This document shows positions 18,286 to 26,843 of a DNA stretch of 35,710 nt, piece after piece. The notes under the pieces are model-generated. The model searched no databases. It worked only from the letters and a program-made list of their open reading frames with translations, and was not told where the DNA came from. Both the position numbers and the translations under genes were made by a program. The stretch comes from Desulfobulbaceae bacterium (GTDB taxonomy: Bacteria; Desulfobacterota; Desulfobulbia; Desulfobulbales; Desulfobulbaceae), in the NCBI GenBank assembly GCA_011389815.1, contig JAABTP010000028.1:1-35710 (forward strand). Reading direction: 5' to 3'. Numbering within the stretch: the first letter of the stretch is position 1; the number at the start of each line of letters is the position of its first letter.

Positions 18286-18642
18286 ATGGCAAAGAAAAAG
18301 GTGTTGCTTGTTGATGACGAGGAAAGCATCCTCTTATTGTACAGCGAGGAAATCGAAGAAGAAGGCTTTGCAGTTGAGGTTGCTCATAATGGTGACCAGG
18401 CCTTAGAAGTTTTTAAGCAGTCTCCACCAGATCTGGTGATTCTTGATATTAATATGCCAGGCATGAATGGCATTGAGGTACTCCGTCAAATGAAGGATAT
18501 CAACGCAGATCTTCCAGTAATCCTCAGCTCTGCTTATCCAGAGTATAAAGAAGACCTGGGTGCTTGGGCCTCAGACGAGTACATTGTTAAATCTGCCAAT
18601 ACTGATGAGCTGAAAGCTGCTGTTCATAAGTATCTTGACTAA
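18286..18642 (+). CDS. Single-domain response regulator
   Basis: A 118-residue receiver domain with no output domain. It has the acidic pocket D10/D11/E12 and phospho-acceptor Asp54 in LVILDINMPGM. The conserved Lys is at 102, but it is followed by Ser rather than the usual Pro (IVKSAN), and the Thr/Ser position lies in LSSAY. The ATG follows AGGAG near the end of the galT-like gene. Stand-alone receivers work as phosphorelay intermediates or by protein binding. The nearby hybrid kinases (5176-10067) are possible partners, but nothing in the sequence shows this. A clear terminator follows. Confidence 0.93.
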   Translation: MAKKKVLLVDDEESILLLYSEEIEEEGFAVEVAHNGDQALEVFKQSPPDLVILDINMPGMNGIEVLRQMKDINADLPVILSSAYPEYKEDLGAWASDEYIVKSANTDELKAAVHKYLD

Positions 18643-18670
18643 GCTTTTCCACTCAGCGCAGCCTTTTATT

Positions 18671-18708
18671 GAAAAGAGCGTTTGCTTCCTTTGCGCATGC
18701 TCTTTTTC
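18671..18708 (+). terminator. Intrinsic terminator after the response regulator
   Basis: GAAAAGAGC at 18671-18679 pairs with GCTCTTTTTC at 18699-18708 (8-9 bp), with the T run inside the right arm. It lies 29 bases after the response regulator stop. It marks the end of the rpoZ-to-regulator run and argues that the FolE2-like gene starts downstream of it, at 18736. Confidence 0.65.
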
Positions 18709-18735
18709 CGGCTACCTGTGGGCAGTGTCTCTATC

Positions 18736-19413
18736 ATGAAAGATATCCAGAACCTTCAGGATGATCGTCGAATAAGTATTCGTAAGGTCGGCGTAAAAAC
18801 TGTTTCCTACCCCATCACGGTACTGGACCGGCAAAAAAAATTGCAACATACAGTAGCCACTGTGGATATGTATGTGAATCTGCCCCACCGCTTTAAAGGA
18901 ACGCATATGAGTCGTTTTGTCGAAATTCTCAACAGATTTCATGGCAAATTTGACCTCCAAAAGTTTCACCTGATTCTTCAGGAAATGAAGCACCAGCTTG
19001 ATGCTGAGGCAGCCCACTTGGAAGTACGTTTCCCCTATTTTCTTGAGCGATCAGCCTTGGACCCAGACGCTTCCGGGATGGAACGCTATGAATGCCGCAT
19101 GCATGGTTCGCTTCAGGAATGTGATGATTTAGTTATGGAGTTGAATGTGCCTATTACCCTGCCCAAATCATTGGGCCGCTGGGGCTATGCCCAGGTCTCT
19201 GTTCGCTTTAATGAATTCATCTGGCTGGAAGATCTGATCAGCAGGGTGCAGCAGGCCATCAGGTCGGGGGTGGAGGCTGCCTCTGTTGAGTCTTTATGCG
19301 GACAATTGGGCGATACCCTGAAAGACACTTTTGCAATTAGTTGGTTTCGCGTTGAAGTTGAAAACCTTGCTGATGGTTGCTCCACCTTTGCTACGGTTGA
19401 GAGTACTCTTTGA
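18736..19413 (+). CDS. FolE2 (GTP cyclohydrolase IB) homologue lacking the active-site segment
   Basis: A 225-residue protein from the ATG at 18736; the frame is open upstream but that part lies inside the terminator. The N-terminal half is clearly FolE2-like: MKDIQNLQDDRR, KVGVKTVSYPI, HTVATVDMYVNLPHRFKGTHMSRFVEILN. The second half aligns with FPYFLE, NVPITL, VSVRFNEFIWLEDLI and WFRVEVENL. The family's metal/catalytic segment (CPCSK through AHNQR), expected between NVPIT and VSVRF, is missing: about nine residues are deleted, and neither the Cys nor the His is present. The later KYVTEKAYDNP-type segment is also absent. It is about 30 residues shorter than typical FolE2. It keeps the fold but probably not GTP cyclohydrolase activity. 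It faces the PKS gene with 40 bases between stops. Confidence 0.8.
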   Translation: MKDIQNLQDDRRISIRKVGVKTVSYPITVLDRQKKLQHTVATVDMYVNLPHRFKGTHMSRFVEILNRFHGKFDLQKFHLILQEMKHQLDAEAAHLEVRFPYFLERSALDPDASGMERYECRMHGSLQECDDLVMELNVPITLPKSLGRWGYAQVSVRFNEFIWLEDLISRVQQAIRSGVEAASVESLCGQLGDTLKDTFAISWFRVEVENLADGCSTFATVESTL

Positions 19414-19453
19414 TTCGATGAGTGCCTTCTTACTCCTGAACTCCTGTTATAAA

Positions 19454-22400
19454 TTATCTTGTCATTCCAGATAAGTTTTTCAAGATTTTTTCCGGCATCT
19501 TTAGAGGTCTGATGACCGTCTTATCGACAGAGGTTAATGTCCAGATTGCTGTATGGAGTCCATGTGCCAATTTTTTCTTTCTACCACCTCGCTCGGGCAC
19601 ACTATAGTATTCAAAATAGAGGGTGAACCCCTCTTCAAACAAATCGTTCAGATACATTGATACTTCAATGGTTTCAAAAGGCATTGCTTCCTGCAGATGA
19701 TTTACTTCAGCATGTACACAAGTGAACTCCCCCACATCCCCCTGTTGAAAGATCTCAGGAAGTTGTGCAAACAGATAATGATCGCGAACTCTGGCCTGCC
19801 AGCTGTAATACGTTGAAAAGTAGATATTTCCGACTAAGTTTGAGTCTTCAAGTGATGTCAGGAACACCTGCTGATCAAGAAAATATTTTTTTTGATTGAC
19901 ACTATCTGATGCGAAAACCGGAGTCAAATCTGAGGTTATGAGCCTGTTTTCAGCCAGCCATTGTGAACTGTTTATAATAATGGTCGGAAGACCAGAAAGA
20001 TATTCACGAAAGTATTCGGGTAATTTGGCTTTTTTAACAATACCATACCCTTCAATGCTTACCCAGGTCGTTGAGAGTTTAGCGGTAACCACCCTCTCTA
20101 AGCTGCCGTCCTCCTGCTTTTTTGACCAATTTAAACCAAGTGAAATAACGGAGTTTGTCAAATCCGTATCATCCATCAGACGAATTTCTCCAATAACGGT
20201 ATCATAGCTGTTCAGGTATTGTTCAACTCTGAAACAAGACATGTTGGTCACCAGCCCCCATTTACGGGAACTCATATCCTGTATCAGCGGCTCAGATATT
20301 GGTTGTAATGCCAGTTCTCTCAATTTACCCATCCAAACCGGGATATTGGTGAAATAGACCTTGCCTCCTGCTCCTTTACTGCCAATAAAAGAGGTAGTAA
20401 ATTCATCGGATGAGTTCTTAAGTGCTGCCTGTAATGCTTCATCAGTCTTCTCTTCCTGTTCATTGCCTGCCGGTGCAACAACAGCAAAGACTCTTTCTTT
20501 ATTCAGGGTTAACTGCACAGGAAGCGTAAGAATATATAAGGGAAAAGGGATGCCCTTATTACATTGAAACAAGATTGTATCACCTATTATTTTTTCAACC
20601 ATGAATTCAGGACGCTGTCCCGATGCCTTGAATAGTGCTTCTGAGGCTGTCCAGATTCTGGTTCCGGCCCTATGTAATGAGTCCGGCCCGGTTTCAGTTA
20701 ACCGATTGAGGAGAGGTAAGTATTTTTTTCCAAGGACAGCAATCCAGTCCTCTTTGCCGCGGCTTGATACGGTTTCCAGGTCACATCCCTGCGGACCCTG
20801 ACCGGCTGTGCAAACTACTGTTCCGCCATTATGAGTCAGCGAAATATTGATTCCAGTATCATTGGGGGATTTAATGTATGGTTTTCCAGACGCTGACCAT
20901 GCAATATTGCAAACAGCATCAGGAGCATCCAGCAGACGGGTAGCTGCCTGTTGCAGTAGGGGCGTTTCCTGTTCATGTCTTTTTTCTTTGTTGAGCTGCC
21001 GGATATGTGGAATATAGCCTGAACTGATTTCCGGGGCTGTAAAATTAACCAGTAACGCTTTCTGTCTGATCACTTTTCGGATAATTTGAGTGTCACGCTG
21101 ACCAGGATTGACCAGCTCATCAATAGTTGGAAGATCATCCCGGTGTTCTATGAATTTGGCAAGATAGCCTTTGATCCGTTCAACCACCTGGCCCTTTTCA
21201 TTAAAAAGAATTACGGTTCCAAATATATATTTGTCCGTCCGTTCCTCAATATCAGCCCTGACCCATAGCAGTTCTTTGTTGGTGCTATCCACCGTAAAAC
21301 GTTCAATGCTGTTGATTCGTTTTGGGAGGGATAGTTCTTGAGGAATCAACAATTGCCCTGCCTGCAACAAGGCATCCCGGAGAAAAGGAGATCCCAGATG
21401 CCAAGTCCAATCCTGTAGTGCAGTTTTATCGGGATGTAGAGCCGCTTTGACCAGGCACGTTTCAGAAGAAAGATAATAAACCTGTCGGATGCGTTGAAAC
21501 AGCGGCCCTTGAAACAGCATATCTTTGTGGTACAAATCTGGATGCGGTGATACTTCAAGCGGAAAGCGCTGCTTTGGAATTTCTTCGTGAAGAAGAGTAG
21601 AATCTTTGTTCAGTACAAAGGTTGCTGAAAAATGATCCACCTTAAAACCGCTATGCTCTGTTCGAATCTGCACATGAACATGCTGAGGAGCCTCTATGTT
21701 GTCCCGCTCCACTGTTTCAGCATGAATTTCAATTTCAGTCGGAGTATTCTCAGAGACTGTGATCGGTCGTTCGAGTTCAATATTTTGAATACATACCCCA
21801 TTAAAATCCTCTCTGCCGGTTACAGCCCGCACGACCTGGGCCATTGCTTCCAGACCAAATACCAGAGGAAAGAGATAGGTACCACGCCAGACATGATCCT
21901 TAATATATGGATCCCGCTCAAGGGTTAAATATACTCGGGAAGAGACCTCAATATCGGGATAATAGGTTGTGATCTTCTCCAGAAAGCGTAATCCTTTTGA
22001 TAGAGGAACAACAGAGGCGGGGATAAATGTGTCCAGTCCGGCGGTTCGTGCCGTGACAATAATCTGTTGTTCTCCAGGATCATGGTCGAGAAAACGCATA
22101 AAATGAGCCACACCCTCTTTCACGGGGATTGCATCTATGCCTTTCCGGGCCAGCCATCCGGTACTTCCCATCCTGACTCCCATCCCCACTTCATCCCAGA
22201 CACTGAAGGCAATGCTGAGTACAGAAGTTTCCTGAAATTTTTTTCCATACTGTTGCAGTATAAGATTTAATGCTTCATTGGAAAAACCATACCAACCGTT
22301 CCGCATCATCCCAGAAAAACCGATAAGGGAGGAAAATGCGATAAAGATTTTCGGTGGGGCATCCTGAAGGGCATTCCAAAGATTGATTGCCCCTTTCAGC

Positions 22401-25400
22401 TTTGGTGATACTTCAACCAGAGCCTGCTGTACCGACACCTTGGCCAGTGTTTCAGGTCTGTTCAGAGCACTGCCGTGAATGATGCCTGTAATTGCCCCCT
22501 GACGTTTATTGACCTCCTGAACCAGCTTGTTGACAGACTCGGCATCGGTGATGTCACATTGATAATAACAGGCTGACAGTCCGGCCTTATCGTACCGTTG
22601 TAAGGTCTCGGAAATGGGATTATTCTCTTCATTATTGTTCGGCACAGGAGAACTGCCGGTCAAGGCCATTTTTACCTGCTTGGTACGGGTAAATTCCAAA
22701 GCGCATTCAGCTGTAATTCCTTTTGCGCCTCCGGTAACTAATACAACATCTTTTTGTGACCATATTATTTTTCTGGGTCGGTACTCTGCTTTATTGCGCA
22801 GCACAGGCCTTGGTGTCCGACGAATCAGGTCAGCGTCATAGCCGACAGCAGTATATGTTTCCGGGGTGGAGAGTTCCTGAGCTATCACAGCGGATAAAGA
22901 ATCCGACGATATATCCGGGGAACAATCAAGAACCCGCACTTTGAGAGCAGGTTGTTCAAGATGTATGCTTGCCGACAGGGCAACAGCAGAACATTGTTCA
23001 ATATTGGCGACAACAGGCTCATTGCCGAAAAAGCCGCCGCCGAACTGAACCACCGCAAGTGTATTATTCTGATGATCTGCGGTGTAGAAGGAGTTTGCAA
23101 AGACGGTGTGCAGCCTGGCAACGTGTTCGGGAAGCTGTTTGCTCTCAGTTTGTTGGTTTGTTGGTTGTTGCGGCAACAGAGCAATAACAATTGTGAATCT
23201 ATTTAAAAAGGAAACAAGGTCATTTCGCACCACTTCAAACAGGGCACATTCAACGGTTGCTGCTGAAGTTGAAAAAAAATGTGCGATTTTCTGAGCAAGA
23301 TCCATTTCTTTTGGTTCAGAGAGAACCAGAATTTGTTCATCCCGCCAATCTCCGTCTTCCACCTCCAGAAAGGGTTCGGAGGAATAGACAATTGAAAAAT
23401 CACGAACCCATGATGGATAAAAGGCCGTTGGAGCAGATTCATGGTCTGAATTGCCTTTGGTTTGCTCTGTCTCAAGAGCTTCTACGATTTCTGATACCTT
23501 GGCATTAGCATATTCCGCAACATTAAGGTCTGTTGCAGCAACCCCTGATTTTGATGCAGCCTCTGCAATCAGTTCAGATGCCTTGATGGAATCAAGATTG
23601 AGGTCATCCAGCAAACGGAATTCCAAGGATAAACTATCCTGTGGAAAACCGGTTCGTTGTTCAATCAGGTCAAGGAGCAGGTCAGCTGCAGATATTTTTT
23701 CTGTTGCAGCATCTGTCAACAAAGCCTTACCGGGCTTAAGCGCAGGAGAGGAGGGGGAAGGACTGTCAGAAATATCAGAAAAAGGTGCGGGAACGATGTG
23801 ATCCTGCTCGGCTCTGCTGTCAAGATCCGCCTTGATAACCTGGCCGATGAACCGGCCTCGTTCTCTCAGATACGCAGACAGGATTTCAGGAGAAATGCCT
23901 GCAGACTCCGCAAGCAGAAGTTCTGTCTGATTTGTCTGTTCAGGCAGGCATTCAGGAGGAGCTGCAGGCTGCATGGGTTGCACAGGAAAATGCCGTTCAC
24001 AAGGGTTGCTCAGAAAGCTCCGTTCGCTTACCGGCCTGAAGGGGCGAACCAGGCGGTCTGCATACAGGGCCTCCCGGTTGACCGTACCTCCATGGACAAA
24101 ATATACAGCCAGAAACAGATTCAGATCCCTGTCCTGTCCGGGCCTGCTCTCCACTGGAAAACAGACAGGTGGATCATCAGGCTTGATTGTTGTATTGGCG
24201 AGTCCGCTCAGCACCCGGCCGGGTCCGACTTCCAGTATCAGATCGCATTTTGTCCGCATACCCTGTAGCAGAGTGATAAAATCAACCGGCGATATAATCT
24301 GATCGGAGAAATGCCGGATAAGGTCAAGGCCTGGCCTGACCTCCTCTCCTCGGATGCCGGTAAACAGTGTGGCTGTTACAGTTTCCAGCGTTTCAGGAAG
24401 AACCCGTGTCTTTGCAAGCTGATCGGCAGCAGAAGCAACAAATTCTGAATGAAAGGCTGTGGCCACGGGCAGCTTACGGGTTGTTATTCCCTGCTTATGG
24501 GCAAACATACAGGCTTGCTCAATACTGTCCTTTGCACCGGAGATAACCGTTTGTCTGGGACTATTCAGATTCGCCAAAACTGCGTAGCCTTCTGTTTTGT
24601 CCAGGATGGCCTGAGCTGCTACTGCTGAACAGGCAAGGCTGGCCATAGTTCCTGCTGCGTTTGGAGCTGGAGCCATGACCTGTCCGCGCAATGCGGCAAA
24701 TCTGATCAGCTCTTCTCCTGAATAAGCACCTGCAGCGTGAAATGCGGTCAGTTCGCCCAGACTGTGTCCGCCCACAGCATCAGGCCTGATGCCGAGTCGG
24801 GCAAGCTTTTCCAGCCAGAGCAGGGATGCCAGGCAGATGGCCGGTTGAGCGATTTCGGTCTGCTTGAGTTCTTTCTGCCAATGCTGCAGCACCAAGGCAT
24901 CGGCGGTACTTTCTACAGGTTTAAAGATATACTTGCTGAGCTTCTCTCCCTGCCGTTCAAGTGCCGTTTCAAGGGTGTTGACAAGCTCTTGCCCCCAGTC
25001 ATGGCGGAGCACAAGCTGCTGCGACATGTTGAGCTGCTGCGATCCTTGGCCTGGGAAAAGAAAACCGACCCTGTGCTGTTGCACTGCATTGCCGATACAG
25101 ATTCCCTGCAGGGTATCAATGTGCGTTTGCTGCAGTTCAGGCGGAACATCGCAGAGCATGGCCTCAAGCTGTGCAAGGTTTTCGAGCAGTGATTCAGGCG
25201 AGTCTGCAAGCACTGCTGCCCGAACAGGATAGTTCAGTGGATGTCTGTCCATAATATGCGCAGCAAGATCAGTCAGTTCTCCTTCGCAGATATCTTGACC
25301 GAGATTCCTGGCTTCCTGTACCACAGCCAGGAGTTCAGAGTTCGTCGGTGCGCTGAAAAGAAAGATTTCCGTGTGCTGATGCGCAGCCAGGAGCTTCTGT

Positions 25401-26824
25401 TCCTCAAGCGCAGGTCTCAGTTCAGGAGAGGGAGCATCACCGGACTCAAGCGCAAGATGGCAGTTGATCCCGCCAAAGCCCATTCCGGAAACACCGGCCC
25501 GCAGTCTGCTCTGTTCCGGCAATATCTCTCCGTTCAGTACCGGATACAGGGCTGCCGCCTTGTCAGTAAAAGCAGGATGCGGTTCAGAACAGTTGGCTGT
25601 GGGTGGGATCACCCGCCGGTTTACAGCAATGACCGCCTTGATCAGTGCGCCGATTCCTGATGCAGCCTTGGTATGCCCGATAATAGACTTTAACGAGGTG
25701 ATACCGCATTGCCGAAATCCACTGTTCATCTCCTGCAAGACCGTGGCAGCAGCCTCCAGTTCAGCCGTATCGCCGACTGCTGTGCCTGTACCGTGTCCTT
25801 CAATAAAGTCCGGGGGATTTTTCCAGCCTGCCCGCTCGTAAGCGCGGCGCAAGGCCTTGGCCTGTCCTTCGGCATTCGGGGCGGTCAGGCTGCCTTTGCC
25901 GTCAGAGGAAATACCCCAGCCGTGCAGAACAGCATAGACATACCTGCCCTCAGCAACAGCATCACTGAGCCGCTGCATCACGACAAAGCCGCATCCTTCA
26001 CCTGGGAGGAAACCGTCAGCCCTGCGGTCATAAACCCGCATATCGCTCCTTGTCAGGGCAGCTGTCTTGGCAAACCCCACCAGTTCCAGGGTATCCAGAC
26101 TGATATCTACTCCGCCTGCAAAGGCTAGGTTAAGGTCGCCACTGCTCAGAGCGTTTGCTGCTGTAGCTGCTGCAATGACCGAAGAGGAACAGGCCCCGTC
26201 TACAGTATAGCCGCCGCCGTGCAGATCAAGGGAGTTACAGATCCTTCCTGCAATGGTATTGGACAAGGCACCGGCCAGGGTATCCTCAGTTATAGGAGCA
26301 AACACGGATTTATAATACGCTTCCGAGGTATTGAGCAGATCAGCGGTCTGGGCAGGAGAAAGCCTTTCCGCCTGCGCCGCAGCCTGCAGGACACGGCTGA
26401 CAAAGGGCCATCTGAGGCGCAGCCCCTCTGAACGCGTGTGCTCACCGGTCAGCGTATTGCCGAGGATGACTCCGGTGCGTTCCCTGGGCACAGATTCCTT
26501 GGTGAAGCCTGCGTCCTTCAGAGCGGCAAGGGCAATCTGCAATGCCAGCCAATGTACCGTATCTGTCGAGTCAAAAGAGGATTTGGGGACACGATATTTG
26601 ACAAGATCAAAGAAAAAATCCTCTATCAGACCTGCCTTGCTGCAATAGGTTTTGTCAGGAGCAGCAGGATCAGGATCGTAATATACTGCTCTGGGCAGAC
26701 GATCATCAGGAAGAGGACGGAATTGCCGCCTTTTTGTGAGGATATTTTCCCAGAATGAACAGAGATCTTTTGCTCCGGGATAATGACAGGCCAGGCCGAT
26801 AATTGCAATTGGTTGTGAAGACAT
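19454..26824 (-). CDS. Iterative type I PKS: KS-AT-ACP-KR-DH-PPTase plus two hotdog thioesterase domains
   Basis: A 2456-residue megasynthase. KS (about 1-465) has Cys212 in TVDGACSSS, His344 in EGHGTGT and His384 in GHTKAASG. AT (about 585-905) has FPGQGSQ, Ser688 in GHSLGE and His792. A single ACP (about 1045-1120) has Ser1079 in LNLDSI. KR (about 1355-1600) has TGGAKGITAECA, Ser1499, Tyr1512 and Asn1516. DH (about 1630-1890) has His1644 in HxxxGxxxxP and Asp1817. A PPTase (about 1960-2110) has GKPYI, D2015/E2017 and the W2058/E2062/K2066 box. Two hotdog domains (about 2150-2280 and 2315-2445) resemble enediyne-type thioesterases (YFxxxxSWQxRxR). The order through PPTase is that of enediyne/polyene PKSs, which make linear polyenes iteratively. 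It is last in an operon with export genes. Product identity is inference. Confidence 0.93.
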   Translation of the reverse strand: MSSQPIAIIGLACHYPGAKDLCSFWENILTKRRQFRPLPDDRLPRAVYYDPDPAAPDKTYCSKAGLIEDFFFDLVKYRVPKSSFDSTDTVHWLALQIALAALKDAGFTKESVPRERTGVILGNTLTGEHTRSEGLRLRWPFVSRVLQAAAQAERLSPAQTADLLNTSEAYYKSVFAPITEDTLAGALSNTIAGRICNSLDLHGGGYTVDGACSSSVIAAATAANALSSGDLNLAFAGGVDISLDTLELVGFAKTAALTRSDMRVYDRRADGFLPGEGCGFVVMQRLSDAVAEGRYVYAVLHGWGISSDGKGSLTAPNAEGQAKALRRAYERAGWKNPPDFIEGHGTGTAVGDTAELEAAATVLQEMNSGFRQCGITSLKSIIGHTKAASGIGALIKAVIAVNRRVIPPTANCSEPHPAFTDKAAALYPVLNGEILPEQSRLRAGVSGMGFGGINCHLALESGDAPSPELRPALEEQKLLAAHQHTEIFLFSAPTNSELLAVVQEARNLGQDICEGELTDLAAHIMDRHPLNYPVRAAVLADSPESLLENLAQLEAMLCDVPPELQQTHIDTLQGICIGNAVQQHRVGFLFPGQGSQQLNMSQQLVLRHDWGQELVNTLETALERQGEKLSKYIFKPVESTADALVLQHWQKELKQTEIAQPAICLASLLWLEKLARLGIRPDAVGGHSLGELTAFHAAGAYSGEELIRFAALRGQVMAPAPNAAGTMASLACSAVAAQAILDKTEGYAVLANLNSPRQTVISGAKDSIEQACMFAHKQGITTRKLPVATAFHSEFVASAADQLAKTRVLPETLETVTATLFTGIRGEEVRPGLDLIRHFSDQIISPVDFITLLQGMRTKCDLILEVGPGRVLSGLANTTIKPDDPPVCFPVESRPGQDRDLNLFLAVYFVHGGTVNREALYADRLVRPFRPVSERSFLSNPCERHFPVQPMQPAAPPECLPEQTNQTELLLAESAGISPEILSAYLRERGRFIGQVIKADLDSRAEQDHIVPAPFSDISDSPSPSSPALKPGKALLTDAATEKISAADLLLDLIEQRTGFPQDSLSLEFRLLDDLNLDSIKASELIAEAASKSGVAATDLNVAEYANAKVSEIVEALETEQTKGNSDHESAPTAFYPSWVRDFSIVYSSEPFLEVEDGDWRDEQILVLSEPKEMDLAQKIAHFFSTSAATVECALFEVVRNDLVSFLNRFTIVIALLPQQPTNQQTESKQLPEHVARLHTVFANSFYTADHQNNTLAVVQFGGGFFGNEPVVANIEQCSAVALSASIHLEQPALKVRVLDCSPDISSDSLSAVIAQELSTPETYTAVGYDADLIRRTPRPVLRNKAEYRPRKIIWSQKDVVLVTGGAKGITAECALEFTRTKQVKMALTGSSPVPNNNEENNPISETLQRYDKAGLSACYYQCDITDAESVNKLVQEVNKRQGAITGIIHGSALNRPETLAKVSVQQALVEVSPKLKGAINLWNALQDAPPKIFIAFSSLIGFSGMMRNGWYGFSNEALNLILQQYGKKFQETSVLSIAFSVWDEVGMGVRMGSTGWLARKGIDAIPVKEGVAHFMRFLDHDPGEQQIIVTARTAGLDTFIPASVVPLSKGLRFLEKITTYYPDIEVSSRVYLTLERDPYIKDHVWRGTYLFPLVFGLEAMAQVVRAVTGREDFNGVCIQNIELERPITVSENTPTEIEIHAETVERDNIEAPQHVHVQIRTEHSGFKVDHFSATFVLNKDSTLLHEEIPKQRFPLEVSPHPDLYHKDMLFQGPLFQRIRQVYYLSSETCLVKAALHPDKTALQDWTWHLGSPFLRDALLQAGQLLIPQELSLPKRINSIERFTVDSTNKELLWVRADIEERTDKYIFGTVILFNEKGQVVERIKGYLAKFIEHRDDLPTIDELVNPGQRDTQIIRKVIRQKALLVNFTAPEISSGYIPHIRQLNKEKRHEQETPLLQQAATRLLDAPDAVCNIAWSASGKPYIKSPNDTGINISLTHNGGTVVCTAGQGPQGCDLETVSSRGKEDWIAVLGKKYLPLLNRLTETGPDSLHRAGTRIWTASEALFKASGQRPEFMVEKIIGDTILFQCNKGIPFPLYILTLPVQLTLNKERVFAVVAPAGNEQEEKTDEALQAALKNSSDEFTTSFIGSKGAGGKVYFTNIPVWMGKLRELALQPISEPLIQDMSSRKWGLVTNMSCFRVEQYLNSYDTVIGEIRLMDDTDLTNSVISLGLNWSKKQEDGSLERVVTAKLSTTWVSIEGYGIVKKAKLPEYFREYLSGLPTIIINSSQWLAENRLITSDLTPVFASDSVNQKKYFLDQQVFLTSLEDSNLVGNIYFSTYYSWQARVRDHYLFAQLPEIFQQGDVGEFTCVHAEVNHLQEAMPFETIEVSMYLNDLFEEGFTLYFEYYSVPERGGRKKKLAHGLHTAIWTLTSVDKTVIRPLKMPEKILKNLSGMTR

Positions 26825-26843
26825 TTTTATCTTTTACAAATAG

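Noticed and set aside
23653-24302. Long plus-strand frames (up to 203 codons) opposite the PKS
   Set aside because: They lie antisense to well-conserved AT and ACP coding sequence, have no family features, and are expected by chance in GC-rich coding DNA.
19454-26824. True enediyne biosynthetic cluster
   Set aside because: The PKS architecture matches, but none of the conserved enediyne core partner genes lie next to it; the neighbours are export proteins and a flavoenzyme. A polyene or lipid product is the safer reading.
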